Shown: positions 1-9,208, numbered from the stretch's first letter. The stretch: 59,983 nt of DNA from Leptolyngbya sp. Cla-17 (GCF_016807185.1 NZ_JAEVYN010000002.1:1702650-1762632); one strand, 5' to 3'. Notes: a model not told the origin generated them from the sequence alone. Program-made: numbers and translations.

Positions 1-723
1 AAAGTGCATCAACCTAGGATAGCAATCGCGTGTAAGCACATGCGGTATCGGGTTTACACCCTAGAAAGTAAGCTAACAAAATTCAGCCTGCACAAAAAAC
101 TACAGCGATCGCGCCTTTACTTAGTCACATCTCCCTCTGAAAAGCTGTATGAACAAGTGGAAGCAGCGCTGCAAGGTGGTTTGACCTTAGTGCAATACCG
201 GGATAAAGAAGCAGATGACTACCTGCGGTTAGAAACTGCTTATAAACTGTGTCAATTGTGCCATCACTATAAAGCGCTGTTTATTGTAAATGACCGAGTA
301 GATGTGGCAGTAGCCGTTAATGCCGATGGCGTACATTTGGGACAGCAAGATCTTCCCTTTGCGATCGCTCGCCAGTTGCTTGGCGCTCAGCGGTTAATCG
401 GACGCTCCACCAAGAACCCTGATGAAATGCACCGGGCGATTCAAGAAGGCGCGGATTATATTGGCGTAGGTCCGGTGTATGAAACGCCTACCAAGGTGGG
501 TAGAGCCGCCGTAGGGTTAGACTATGTGCGCTATGCCGTAGACCATGCCACTCTTCCCTGGTTTGCGATCGGGGGGATCGATGCGAATAATCTTGCGGTC
601 GTGTTGAAAGCTGGAGCCGATCGCGTTGCCGTTGTCCGTGCCATTATGCTAGCCGAGCAGCCTACCAAAATAACGCAATATTTGCTCAATCAGTTTCCTG
701 GAGATATGAAAAGCAGCATCTGA
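1..723 (+). CDS. thiE: Thiamine-phosphate synthase, 5'-truncated by window edge
   Basis: This enzyme joins the pyrimidine (HMP-PP) and thiazole phosphates to make thiamine phosphate in the cytosol. Visible ThiE motifs are VQYRDKEADD, IVNDRVDVAVAVNADGVHLG, GRSTKNPDE, GADYIGVGPVYETPTK and WFAIGGID, a TIM-barrel phosphate-binding series in the right order. The reading frame is open to base 1. The first 30 or so visible residues (CKHMRYRVYTLESKL) precede the ThiE barrel and look like the end of the extra N-terminal domain that many cyanobacterial ThiE proteins carry. I therefore take the GTG at position 4 as internal, and the true start as lying outside the window. The identification is firm. Confidence 0.93.
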   Translation, partial: KVHQPRIAIACKHMRYRVYTLESKLTKFSLHKKLQRSRLYLVTSPSEKLYEQVEAALQGGLTLVQYRDKEADDYLRLETAYKLCQLCHHYKALFIVNDRVDVAVAVNADGVHLGQQDLPFAIARQLLGAQRLIGRSTKNPDEMHRAIQEGADYIGVGPVYETPTKVGRAAVGLDYVRYAVDHATLPWFAIGGIDANNLAVVLKAGADRVAVVRAIMLAEQPTKITQYLLNQFPGDMKSSI

Positions 724-774
724 GTGCATCTAGATTAGTTGAATGCATGTCTCCTATAGTCAGGAATCGATTAC

Positions 775-1230
775 CTAATAGGCAATTTCTGCTATCCAGG
801 AAATGGCAACTCCCAGGATGGAACCTACAATCACCTGAAAGGGGGTATGTCCTAACAGTTCTTTCAAACGCATTTCTGTAAACTGATGCTCTCCTTGAAA
901 AAACTCATCGATAATTTGGTTCAACACCCGCGCCTGTTTACCCGCCGCTTGCCTGACTCCCGCCGCGTCATACATGACGATGATCGCAAAAACAACCGCG
1001 ATCGCAAATTCAGAACTTGCCCAGCCTACAGTTTGCCCCACACCCGTTGCTAAAGCTGTAACAAAGGCAGAGTGCGCACTAGGCATGCCTCCTGTCTCTA
1101 CCAGCGCCCGGATATTTAGCTTTCCTTGGGTACCCAATTCAACAGGAATTTTAAGCACCTGGGCGATCAAGCACGCTGCGATCGCAACCACTAGCACTTG
1201 GTTGTGAATAATGTCGCCAAAATCCTGCAT
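775..1230 (-). CDS. Divergent PAP2 family membrane protein (DUF212/YuiD-like)
   Basis: This is a small integral membrane protein of 151 residues. It has a hydrophobic N-terminal segment (about residues 8-25), the motif GGMPSAHSAFVTALATG at about 47-63, hydrophobic helices at about 70-90 and 130-148, and the conserved MYDAAGVRQAAGKQA segment. The PSAH motif is the acid-phosphatase (PAP2) signature, and the length matches the divergent PAP2 family, whose substrate is not established. It lies downstream of crtE on the same strand with a 96-bp gap, so it may be co-transcribed with folD and crtE. A lipid-phosphate substrate linked to isoprenoid diphosphates is possible but is inference only. Confidence 0.88.
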   Translation of the reverse strand: MQDFGDIIHNQVLVVAIAACLIAQVLKIPVELGTQGKLNIRALVETGGMPSAHSAFVTALATGVGQTVGWASSEFAIAVVFAIIVMYDAAGVRQAAGKQARVLNQIIDEFFQGEHQFTEMRLKELLGHTPFQVIVGSILGVAISWIAEIAY

Positions 1231-1326
1231 GGTTTCTGTGGGTGAAAAGGACGTTTAAGCGTTCAGTCAATCAGAGTTCGACAGGACAGAATTAACTTTC
1301 GAAGATAATCATCAAGTATTAAATAC

Positions 1327-2253
1327 CTAATGGGTGCGCGCAACGATAAATTCTGCTAATGCAATCAAGGGAGCAGCCTTTTCCTCAAAGATTGAGAGTT
1401 CTGCTTTTGCACCATCCACCAGCTTTTTCGCTTGACAGCGAGATTCTTCCAGCCCCCAAATGCTCGGATAGGTTGCCTTCTTCGCCTTTAAATCCTTGCC
1501 AGCCGTCTTTCCAAGTTCTTCTTGAGTTGACGTGATATCCAAAATGTCATCCACAATTTGAAAGGCTAACCCAATGTTTTTTGCATAGCGAGACAGACGC
1601 TGCAAATCATCCTCAGGCGCACCTGCTAAGACCGCACCAGACAGCACAGATGCCTCAAGTAGGGCTGAAGTCTTGTGGTTATGAATAAAATTCAAAGTTT
1701 CCAGTGAAACGTCCGACTTCCCTTCGCAGTCCAAATCTACCACTTGACCGCCCACCAAACCCGCTGCGCCAACGGCACGACCCAGCATGGCGACAACCTT
1801 CAGCAAATTTTCAGGAGCGACATCCTTTGTTTCCATCGCGACATGCTCAAAGGCGTAAGCTAGTAAACCATCCCCTGCCAAGATTGCCACATCGTCGCCG
1901 AAAACCTTATGGTTGGTGAGTTTGCCACGACGATAATCATCATTATCCATTGCAGGCAAATCATCATGAATCAGCGACATGGTGTGAATCATCTCAAGCG
2001 CACAGGCAGTAGGCAGCGCCGTATCTACTGTCCCGCCCGTTAGTTCACAGGTGGCAAGGCAAAGAATTGGACGCAGCCGCTTTCCCCCTGCCATGAGGGA
2101 GTATCGCATGGCTTCATAAATCTTTTCAGGATAGATTACTGGAAGAGAATGATCCAACGCTATCTCAACTTGGGCTTGTCGCTCTGCAAGATAAGCTGGC
2201 AGGTCGAAGTGAGATTTTCGCTGGGAAGATCGTACATCGTCCGTCATGACCAT
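1327..2253 (-). CDS. crtE: Geranylgeranyl diphosphate synthase (polyprenyl synthetase)
   Basis: The enzyme condenses isopentenyl diphosphate with allylic diphosphates to C20 geranylgeranyl diphosphate, the precursor of carotenoids, phytyl chains and quinone tails. Both aspartate-rich motifs are present: DDLPAMDNDD (first, about residue 96) and DDILD (second, about 235). Also present are GGKRLRP and the KTSALLEAS helix. The length (308 residues) is normal for cyanobacterial CrtE. The chosen ATG has GAGAGGG about 9 nt upstream; a second ATG lies 6 nt inside. It is flanked by folD upstream and a PAP2-like protein downstream, all on the minus strand. Confidence 0.94.
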   Translation of the reverse strand: MVMTDDVRSSQRKSHFDLPAYLAERQAQVEIALDHSLPVIYPEKIYEAMRYSLMAGGKRLRPILCLATCELTGGTVDTALPTACALEMIHTMSLIHDDLPAMDNDDYRRGKLTNHKVFGDDVAILAGDGLLAYAFEHVAMETKDVAPENLLKVVAMLGRAVGAAGLVGGQVVDLDCEGKSDVSLETLNFIHNHKTSALLEASVLSGAVLAGAPEDDLQRLSRYAKNIGLAFQIVDDILDITSTQEELGKTAGKDLKAKKATYPSIWGLEESRCQAKKLVDGAKAELSIFEEKAAPLIALAEFIVARTH

Positions 2254-2439
2254 TTCATATCCCTCTCAGTTTCTCTTAACTACACAAGAATACGTGTGCA
2301 TGGGCACTATGGGGAACCTATAGAATCAATATTTGCAAAGAAAAGAGCATTGAATTGATTAGTGTGGTTCCGCTAACAAAGCCATTTCTAATCATTCTAC
2401 GGAGCTTTATGCACTCGTGGAACATTCATTCAGCGGAGA

Positions 2440-3312
2440 TTAGACTTGTCGGCCATAGCTTTTTACGGTGTTTTCTAGCAGCATGGCAACGGTCATCGGT
2501 CCAACACCACCGGGAACCGGAGTGAGAGAACCCGCGATCGCCCGCACACTGTCGAAATCGACATCCCCCACCAGACGAGATTTACCATTTGGGTCAGTAA
2601 CGCGGTTCATGCCCACATCAATTACTGTTGCTCCGGGTTTAACCATATCCGCTGTAATCAACCCAGGATGACCAACAGCAGGAATCAAAATATCAGCAGT
2701 GCGAGTAATGGCTGCCAGATCAGATGTTTGAGAATGGGCAATGGTGACGGTGGCGTTTGCTTCCAGCAGCAGCAGGAATTGGGGCTTGCCAACCAAAATA
2801 CTGCGCCCAACAACAACGGCGTGTTTGCCTTTGGGGGCAATGTCGTATGCTTGCAGTATCCGCATAACTCCAGCAGGAGTGCAACTCCGCAATCCTGGCT
2901 CGCCTCGCAGCAGTCGTCCCAGATTCACTGGGTGCAATCCATCCGCATCTTTATCGGGGTGAATTTGGTTGAGTAAGGCAACGGCATCGAGATGAGGGGG
3001 CAGAGGCAACTGAACTAAAATGCCGTCGACGCGATCATCTTCGTTGAGCGCCTGAATGGTCTGTTCTAGCTCTGCTTGAGTGGTTTCAGTGGGAAAGTGT
3101 TTGCCAAAGGAGGCGATACCCACATTAGTACAGGCGCGTTCTTTGTTGCGAACATAGGCGGCGCTAGCGGGATTGTCACCCACCATTAATACCGCCAAGC
3201 CAGGAGGGCGACCTCTTTGGGGTTCTAACTGTTGAATCTGATGGGTAAGGCTGGTTTGGATGCGTTGAGAAAGCGCTTTACCATCCAAAAGCTGGGCGAT
3301 CGCAGAAGACAT
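2440..3312 (-). CDS. folD: Bifunctional methylenetetrahydrofolate dehydrogenase/cyclohydrolase
   Basis: FolD interconverts 5,10-methylene-, methenyl- and 10-formyl-tetrahydrofolate using NADP, feeding purine synthesis and formyl-Met-tRNA. Motifs are SAAYVRNKERAC (catalytic Lys region), DGILVQLPLPPHLD, KDADGLHPVNLG, VVGRSILVGKP (NADP-binding loop) and LTPVPGGVGPMTVAMLLENT at the C-terminus. The 290-residue length is standard. It is first in a minus-strand group with crtE, separated by a 186-bp gap that could hold a separate crtE promoter. There are no oddities. Confidence 0.96.
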   Translation of the reverse strand: MSSAIAQLLDGKALSQRIQTSLTHQIQQLEPQRGRPPGLAVLMVGDNPASAAYVRNKERACTNVGIASFGKHFPTETTQAELEQTIQALNEDDRVDGILVQLPLPPHLDAVALLNQIHPDKDADGLHPVNLGRLLRGEPGLRSCTPAGVMRILQAYDIAPKGKHAVVVGRSILVGKPQFLLLLEANATVTIAHSQTSDLAAITRTADILIPAVGHPGLITADMVKPGATVIDVGMNRVTDPNGKSRLVGDVDFDSVRAIAGSLTPVPGGVGPMTVAMLLENTVKSYGRQV

Positions 3313-3414
3313 GCAGGATAAACAGCGAAGTGAGTATTAAAGCGGACTGTATAGCTAAACTATGTCACTAATCTGTGTTAGCACAGTAAGCTGTTCATCA
3401 GTGTCTCAGATTCA

Positions 3415-3855
3415 ATGGGTTCTGTGATGACTCTTCCAAATTTTAATTCGCTAGTTTGTAATACTCCGCAACCAGCACCGTTGCTAGGTAGCCGATGGAT
3501 ATCACTCGGACTCTTAATCACCTTGGTTAGTTGTGGGGGACAAGCCGCTTCTGAAAGTAGTGGCACGATTAGCACCAGTGGAATCGTCTCTCCAAAAACG
3601 ACTTCAATTCAAGAGGTGCAAAAAACGGCTGACCGAAATTCGGTAGTGACCGTCAAAGGCGTAGTGGGCGATCGCGTACCCATTCTAGACGGCACTGTGT
3701 ATGAGGTTCAGGACGCTACTGGCAAAATTTGGATACTTACCAAAAAACAACCGCCTGCCCCAGGGCAAGAAGCAGTCATTACCGGCAACATCCGCTTCAA
3801 AAGTATTCCCCTGAATGGGCAAGAGCAGGGATCGGTCTACGTGGAGCAGGAGTAA
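3415..3855 (+). CDS. Small lipoprotein with OB-fold-like domain, function unknown
   Basis: The N-terminus has a hydrophobic stretch ending in LITLVSCGG at about residue 41, a good lipobox, so it is likely a lipoprotein anchored to a membrane. The remaining 100 residues contain an acidic/serine-rich linker and a beta-rich region with VTVKGVVGDRVPILDG, YEVQDATGKIWILT and GQEAVITGNIRF. This pattern resembles small periplasmic OB-fold domains that bind nucleic acid or ligands, but no specific function follows. Two other ATGs lie nearby (3427 and upstream); the start is uncertain. It stands alone between folD (divergent) and a convergent lipase-like gene. Confidence 0.72.
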   Translation: MGSVMTLPNFNSLVCNTPQPAPLLGSRWISLGLLITLVSCGGQAASESSGTISTSGIVSPKTTSIQEVQKTADRNSVVTVKGVVGDRVPILDGTVYEVQDATGKIWILTKKQPPAPGQEAVITGNIRFKSIPLNGQEQGSVYVEQE

Positions 3856-3947
3856 GAGAGTGCGGAGTATGGAGTGCGGAATTAATCCCTCTTTAGTGCT
3901 TTCTTGGCCAAAGTCGGGAAAGTCTTAAATGGGGAACAAACTAAAAC

Positions 3948-4658
3948 TCAAAGCTTATCCCCTTTCAAATACTCCACCCATTGTTCTAACAATCCTGGAG
4001 AGCCATACCAAGGTTGCCCCGATTTGGGCGAGTGGGTTGCGCCTTCAATGGTGAGGTTAATCGCACCGTCGAGGTGAGCAGCAGAGATCGGGGTAATGCC
4101 ATCGCCCCAGCAATTCCCCTGACCACAGGTGAGTTGATAGCTGCTGTAGGCAAGCCAACTTCCAGGTCGGCGTTTTCCGTATATTGCTTTGCCTGCTACG
4201 CAAACGTAGCGCAGATCAGAATAAAAAGCTCCTGGATAGGTTTGATTAACAAAATCTAGATTCTTTCGCGTCCAGCGCTCTAGGCTGGTATGGGGAGTGC
4301 CCAACGTGAGCAATGTTTCTACTTGCGATCGCCGATTCCAAACACAGTCTTCTGCATCATTAGGATGGATGCAATAGGGTTTTTCGCCTAAGTAAATGCG
4401 TGCCAACCAACCGCCTGCGGAATGCCCAATCAAATTGATTTTGGCAGCACCACTTTGTTGCAGCAGTTGCGTGATGGCTTGGTCGATCTGCCGCAGAATT
4501 GGAGTCACCGATCGCCCGCCCAAAGTTGTTACCCAATCTTGCCAGCGCAGTGGCACTGTTACAGTTGAAATGCCTTGATCAATCAATGCTTTTTGTAGGA
4601 AGCGATAGTCTGTAGCTCCGGCTAGATAACCCGGCAGAATAATGGTTGGATGTGCCAT
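3948..4658 (-). CDS. Alpha/beta-hydrolase, lipase/esterase-like
   Basis: A 236-residue alpha/beta-hydrolase fold protein. The nucleophile elbow GHSAGGW sits at about residue 81, preceded by the strand INLI. TLGTPHTS at about 118 is typical of the lipase class-2/PGAP1-like group. A candidate acidic residue is in GDGITPISAAHLDGA, and a candidate catalytic His in EGATHSPK near the C-terminus. No signal peptide is visible, so it is probably cytosolic. The substrate cannot be read from the sequence; acyl lipids are a reasonable guess. It is convergent with the lipoprotein gene at 3415-3855. Confidence 0.85.
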   Translation of the reverse strand: MAHPTIILPGYLAGATDYRFLQKALIDQGISTVTVPLRWQDWVTTLGGRSVTPILRQIDQAITQLLQQSGAAKINLIGHSAGGWLARIYLGEKPYCIHPNDAEDCVWNRRSQVETLLTLGTPHTSLERWTRKNLDFVNQTYPGAFYSDLRYVCVAGKAIYGKRRPGSWLAYSSYQLTCGQGNCWGDGITPISAAHLDGAINLTIEGATHSPKSGQPWYGSPGLLEQWVEYLKGDKL

Positions 4659-5039
4659 TGTTGAAAAATTATCAAAATTTGCTGGAGAACAGTTAGGTCA
4701 CAGAATCACTTTAGAATCAAACGCTGAAACCTTTGCAAACAAACTATATTCATACAGACGAGGCTGTTAATTAATAAACGGATAAACGGCTCCCAGATTT
4801 GCGATCGCCAGTGCTGTAAAGTTGATTGCGACCTGTTTTTAGGCTGATTTTAGGCTGAGGCAACTTTTGAACATCGCTTTCGTCTGATTGAGAAATGCAG
4901 CTTGTACAATTTGCTAAAAACCTATCTACCAATTTTTATTCACCCTGATTGTCTCTATTTTTGATTAAAATCAAGCTGGAAATCTGTTTTCCATTATTTG
5001 AATACCTGTCTTTTTCCTTTTGCAACGGAATGCTGAGCT
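4659..5039. other. 381-bp gap between divergent genes with an 11-bp tandem repeat
   Basis: This intergenic region separates the hydrolase (minus) from the TonB-like gene (plus) and should hold promoters for both. It is AT-rich. The only structure I see is an adjacent direct repeat of TTTTAGGCTGA at 4837-4847 and 4848-4858 and one HIP1 palindrome. I see no convincing small ORF or RNA. Confidence 0.5.
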
Positions 5040-6068
5040 ATGTCTTCTTCCCTACCTAAAAGCTTTCCAGCCCTTTTTGACTCAGGAAATATAGGTAAAA
5101 CTGGGGCATTGCTGATGCAACCGACATCTCTAGCAGTGCTAGCGTCTTTTGGGGTGCATGGGTTGCTATGGTTCGGCTTGCCCCTGATGTCTGCTTCGGA
5201 GCCACAACAGTCTGACACTCAGCGATCGGTGCCCTTAGTAGAGCTTAGCCCGTTGGAACAGGCTCGGTTACCTCAAATCTCTTCTTCAACACAGTTAAAT
5301 TTACCAAAACAGTCAACGGTGCCGGGTTCACTATTGCCTAATTCATTGGCACTAGAGCCAATAAATCCTCAAACGCCTCAAGATTCAACGTCCTACTACA
5401 ATGTACCTTCTGAGACTGCTGCTCCTACTGTTTTTCCGTATTCGGTTGCGCCACTGAGTAAGCGATCGCTACGCAAAAGTGCTGCTGAAGCAAATTTGGA
5501 TTCTGAAACCAAGGCTCAATCGTCCGCAAAAGATACAGAAAAGCAAACTGAGCAGGAAGGACAGGAGACCTCTGAGCCACCAATCTCTTCAAAAGCAGAA
5601 GACTTGCTAGCGTCTAAGCAGCAAGATGATCAGGGCAAAATAGCGTTACAGCAAAAGTATGCCTACAGTACAGAAAATACGTCTCCTGATGATTTTGGCA
5701 ACAACTCCAAAACCCTGAGTGAAACGGCAGAGGCTGTTTCCAAAGGAGACATTCGTAGAGATTGGGAAAAGCTAGATACGATGACTGCCCCCTATCCTAA
5801 AGATGCTTGCCAGTTTAAACATGAGGGCAAAACGATCGCGGGAGAGGCGTGGGTTGGGGTAGTTGTTCAGCCCAATGGCGAACTAGCGACAAAACCAACC
5901 TTATTGCGATCGTCTGGTTTCAAAGGTTTAGATGAAGCTGCTACAGAATTTATTGCTAAGTATTCTTTTGAGTCAAGTAAGCAGTATCGCGGATTTTATG
6001 TTCCGATTAAACTTGAATTTAGCAAAACAGATTGTGTTACGGCAGATACCACCAACTCGGCTTCCTGA
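5040..6068 (+). CDS. TonB C-terminal-like energy transducer protein
   Basis: A 342-residue protein with a single predicted membrane segment near residues 25-50 (SLAVLASFGVHGLLWFGLPL). A long low-complexity Ser/Gln/Glu/Pro periplasmic linker runs to about residue 235. The C-terminal domain at about 245-335 (GEAWVGVVVQPNGELATKP, then SGFKGLDEAATEFI) matches the TonB C-terminal fold pattern. TonB proteins couple inner-membrane proton force to outer-membrane transporters. No ExbB/ExbD or receptor gene is nearby, so a true energy-transducing role is not shown. Upstream sequence gives only a weak ribosome-binding site, and a start at 5115 cannot be excluded. Confidence 0.82.
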   Translation: MSSSLPKSFPALFDSGNIGKTGALLMQPTSLAVLASFGVHGLLWFGLPLMSASEPQQSDTQRSVPLVELSPLEQARLPQISSSTQLNLPKQSTVPGSLLPNSLALEPINPQTPQDSTSYYNVPSETAAPTVFPYSVAPLSKRSLRKSAAEANLDSETKAQSSAKDTEKQTEQEGQETSEPPISSKAEDLLASKQQDDQGKIALQQKYAYSTENTSPDDFGNNSKTLSETAEAVSKGDIRRDWEKLDTMTAPYPKDACQFKHEGKTIAGEAWVGVVVQPNGELATKPTLLRSSGFKGLDEAATEFIAKYSFESSKQYRGFYVPIKLEFSKTDCVTADTTNSAS

Positions 6069-6073
6069 ACTAT

Positions 6074-6101
6074 TAGGTACGAAACGGTAGGTACGAAACG
6101 G
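6074..6101. repeat. 14-bp tandem repeat x2
   Basis: The unit TAGGTACGAAACGG occurs twice head to tail just after the stop of the TonB-like gene. It is followed by a short GC-rich inverted sequence near 6108-6127. It may mark the 3' untranslated region; function unknown. Confidence 0.8.
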
Positions 6102-6156
6102 CTGTAGGGACGCTTCGGAAAGCGCCCCCAAAAATCAATTCATCCCTCTATGCCCT

Positions 6157-7599
6157 TCAAGACCACTGTTCCTTAACTGAATTGAAACTTTGAGGAATGG
6201 TAATGCTGTAGCGGAAGCCAGTATCTGAGCCGCTCTGAATGGTAACTTTGCCGCCATGCAATTCCACTAGATGCTGACTGAGCAACAAGCCTACGTTTTT
6301 GCGCGGAGAGATGTCCATCGCTGCTTCTTTCTCTTGCATTACGACATTGTTTCCTGTATTAGAGTGTGCGATCGCAGTTGCTAAGACTCCATTGAGCGTA
6401 GTAAATTCCAAACCATTACTGGCAGCAGCACTCACTAAAGAGGGTGGAGAATAAATATCGGTGTAAGGCAATCCTTCTCCTAGCCAAGGGTGCGACACCC
6501 AAATAGATAGATTTAGGCTAGTATCTCGTCGAGAGACATGTAATCGCACAAGACTACCGGCTGTAGAACTTTGAATAATGCTGAAGATGAGGTGATAAAG
6601 CATCAGGCGAACTTTTTCTTTGTCTAGTAGCCAAATGCGGCGACCCGGTTCCACAGTTAAGCGAACTTGTTGATCTCGTCGTTGGGCAACCTGTTCTAGG
6701 GTAATGATTGCCTGTTGGCAAAGCATTTCAATATCAACGGAACTCAAGTTTAAAGTCTGGTCAATCTCCTTTAACTCGGACAGTTCCACAATTTCATTCA
6801 TCAGCGATAGCAAATATTGTCCACTGTTGTGGATGATGTCTAAATACTCTTTCTGCTTGATGGTTAAAGGTCCATAAATTTCACGGCTTAAAACACTTGC
6901 CATACCCATCACAGAGGTTAATGGCGTTCGCAGATCCTGGGCAAGCTGACCAAGGAGGTCTACTTTAAGTTGGTTGGTGAGGGAAAGGTTGGCTGGTTGA
7001 GGCGCGCTTTCTGGCGTTGTCGATCGCACCGATTGGGGTTGAGGCATTTGCGATCGCTGCCGCTCAAACTCACTCATTCCCCAGCGTGCCATTAATTGCA
7101 GAAATGCCACATCTTGCTGGCTAAAACTGCGTGGCACCACGTCCATCACTGCTAAAGCTCCAATACACTCGCCGCTACAGGTCAGCAAAGGAACACCCAA
7201 ATAAGCACGAATACCATGCTCATAAACCAAGCTGCTGTTAGCAAAAGTAAAATGAGCGAGAGTATCGGCAATAATCAAAGTCTGGCCGCTATCCACAACA
7301 TAAGCAGAAAAGGATTCTTGGCGGCTTATTTGGCGAGTCGTTGCCAATTCATTCATTAATCCCAACGTCGATAACCCGACCGCCGACTTAAACCGTTCCT
7401 GCGATGCACTCATTAATCCCAGGGTGCAGATTGGTACACTGAGCGATTGGGCGGTCGCTTGAGTGGCTTCTTCAAAAATGGGAATGCTGTCTGTGGCGAG
7501 CAACCCTAACGTGCTAATCACGTGCGATCGCTGCTGCTCTCTTGCGGAGACAGTTAACCCATCGAGGCGACAAAATAATTGATTCTCTTGGCTGCTCAT
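6157..7599 (-). CDS. GAF-domain histidine-kinase-like protein with degenerate catalytic motifs
   Basis: The protein (480 residues) has a GAF sensor domain at about 35-180, a Pro/Gln-rich linker, a HisKA-like helical pair at about 210-285 and a remnant of an ATPase domain at about 310-470. The H-box reads LAQDLRTPLTSVMG, with Gln221 where the phospho-acceptor His should be. The expected N-box Asn is absent (YHLIFSIIQSS) and no DxGxG motif is recognisable; only a weak G2-like GLLLSQHLVELHGG remains. It is therefore probably a pseudokinase, perhaps a dimerisation partner or ligand-sensing scaffold. No response regulator gene is adjacent. The domain assignment is secure; loss of activity is inferred from missing residues. 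Confidence 0.85.
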   Translation of the reverse strand: MSSQENQLFCRLDGLTVSAREQQRSHVISTLGLLATDSIPIFEEATQATAQSLSVPICTLGLMSASQERFKSAVGLSTLGLMNELATTRQISRQESFSAYVVDSGQTLIIADTLAHFTFANSSLVYEHGIRAYLGVPLLTCSGECIGALAVMDVVPRSFSQQDVAFLQLMARWGMSEFERQRSQMPQPQSVRSTTPESAPQPANLSLTNQLKVDLLGQLAQDLRTPLTSVMGMASVLSREIYGPLTIKQKEYLDIIHNSGQYLLSLMNEIVELSELKEIDQTLNLSSVDIEMLCQQAIITLEQVAQRRDQQVRLTVEPGRRIWLLDKEKVRLMLYHLIFSIIQSSTAGSLVRLHVSRRDTSLNLSIWVSHPWLGEGLPYTDIYSPPSLVSAAASNGLEFTTLNGVLATAIAHSNTGNNVVMQEKEAAMDISPRKNVGLLLSQHLVELHGGKVTIQSGSDTGFRYSITIPQSFNSVKEQWS

Positions 7600-7839
7600 G
7601 CCGACCTATAGCTCCCATGTGCGTCCGTGTATCTCTGTAAAAAAGCGAAGTTTTTTTACTACACACAGCATTCCCTCACATTGAGAGGAGTGAACGCCAA
7701 AGAGCCAAGGGAGAATACTGAATTTTCTGGCTTTCGTCTAGGTAAGTTTAAGTAAAGCCAAGAAAAATTACTGAATTTTGACGTGAGTCAGAACGTAAGG
7801 TAGGTACGTTTTGTTACTAAAAAGACGAGTACCCGTAGG

Positions 7840-8595
7840 CTAAATCCATGCAGGATGAGATAGAAGAGATGAAATCATGCGGACACCCCGAAGCTGATTC
7901 GATAACGGTAAATGCCCTCTGGGTGCTGTTAAATCCCAGGTGAATTCCTGAGGATAGCGAGTCCAAGTGTTACCATTCTTCCAACCAATCTTTGACCACA
8001 GTTTTATCCAGTTTTTGCCTACGCTCATCCAAATCTCGCGCTGAACAGAGAAGCCAAATTTTCCTTCCGAATGAACCAGCCACAAAGAATTGAGCGTTTG
8101 CAGATCGATCACCGAAAACTGTTCAACTTCCGTAAAGTAAATCCAGTTGCGTTGCATGGCGGTGGCTCCAGCTAGTTCACACATCTTTTCGAGAGTGAGT
8201 TTATCAGCCGCTTGAAAATCTTGCTGGGCAAGCAGCTTTTGCAGGGGAGTGTAATCAATGTTGGCGTGAGATCGCAGCGGTACAACACCTTCAGCAAAAT
8301 GGGTCTGCAAAAAATCTGCACAGGCCGGAGACTCTGCCCGATATAAAACTTGATAGGCTTGACCTGCCGCTAAATTGGGTAAAGTGCTAGTCATTAATCC
8401 CTCTCGCTGCTCAAATAAAAATTCCATTAACACCGCCCATCCTATTTCTCCTAGCTGCTCTAGCGCTTGAATTTGGGATAGTTGAGCTTTTTCTGGAGCT
8501 GCTTTTATGGTGTTTAAAAGCTCTAAAGCATCAGGCGATGTTGAAATAGAAGAGATCACAGGGTCGGTGGAAAAACTATTCATTGCAAGGATCAT
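7840..8595 (-). CDS. gun4: Gun4, magnesium-chelatase regulator of chlorophyll synthesis
   Basis: Gun4 binds protoporphyrin IX and Mg-protoporphyrin IX and stimulates Mg-chelatase (ChlH). The 251-residue protein has the cyanobacterial two-part layout: an alpha-helical ARM-like bundle (residues about 20-105) and the GUN4 core at about 110-250. Core motifs include DYTPLQKLLAQQDFQAAD, WIYFTEVEQF, KFGFSVQREIW and PRGHLPLSNQLRGVR. The arrangement and wording match the true Gun4 rather than the many multi-domain GUN4 fusions. Start chosen at the first in-frame ATG; a downstream ATG 12 nt later (MNSF) is also possible. It is likely monocistronic. Confidence 0.9.
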   Translation of the reverse strand: MILAMNSFSTDPVISSISTSPDALELLNTIKAAPEKAQLSQIQALEQLGEIGWAVLMEFLFEQREGLMTSTLPNLAAGQAYQVLYRAESPACADFLQTHFAEGVVPLRSHANIDYTPLQKLLAQQDFQAADKLTLEKMCELAGATAMQRNWIYFTEVEQFSVIDLQTLNSLWLVHSEGKFGFSVQREIWMSVGKNWIKLWSKIGWKNGNTWTRYPQEFTWDLTAPRGHLPLSNQLRGVRMISSLLSHPAWI

Positions 8596-8713
8596 TTCAA
8601 GCAGCTTTTATCAAAATCAAGAAAATTGCGTTTGAAATCAAACAGGAAAGACTCCAAGAATCTTAAGCCACACTCCATGCTATCTTGTGGCGATGATTTT
8701 TTGAATTGAATGC

Positions 8714-9208
8714 TCAAGCACCAGCGCTCCGAATTTGGCGAATAATAGCAGAGGTAGAGCTTGGCACTTCAATTTGGACTATCTGAATGCATCCCCCATA
8801 GGCCTGAACGGCGGCGGCTTCTGGCAGTGTCGCAATTTGATAATCCCCTCCCTTCACATAAACATCTGGTTTTAATATTTCGATCAGTCGTGTGGCGGTC
8901 GGCTCCGCAAAAATGACCACTTCATCCACTGACTTTAAAGCGGCTAAAACTTCTGCCCTTTGCAGTTCTGGCACGATTGGTCGCGGCGGCTCTCCCGCAG
9001 CCTGTGGCTTAATGCCGCGAACCGATGCATCGCTATTTAAGCCAACCACCAGCGATCGCCCCAATAATTTGGCAGCCTGCAAATAGCGCACATGCCCTGC
9101 GTGAAGCAGATCAAAACAGCCATTCGTCAACACTAACGGTCGCCATCGCTGCGGATCGGTGCCGATCGCTTGCTGAAGTGCTTCAAGTGTGTAGAGGCTC
9201 GAAATCAT
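8714..9208 (-). CDS. rfaE2: RfaE2-type cytidylyltransferase-fold nucleotidyltransferase
   Basis: A 164-residue protein of the cytidylyltransferase-like superfamily with the ATP-binding signature TNGCFDLLHAGHVRYL at about 27-42, then GLNSDASVRGIK and PDVYVKGGDY. It corresponds to the C-terminal half of HldE, which adenylylates D-glycero-beta-D-manno-heptose 1-phosphate on the way to ADP-heptose. No kinase half or other heptose genes are in the window, so the exact sugar is inferred from family. It lies immediately upstream of, and divergent from, the methyltransferase that opens the pilin/glycosylation cluster. Confidence 0.87.
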   Translation of the reverse strand: MISSLYTLEALQQAIGTDPQRWRPLVLTNGCFDLLHAGHVRYLQAAKLLGRSLVVGLNSDASVRGIKPQAAGEPPRPIVPELQRAEVLAALKSVDEVVIFAEPTATRLIEILKPDVYVKGGDYQIATLPEAAAVQAYGGCIQIVQIEVPSSTSAIIRQIRSAGA

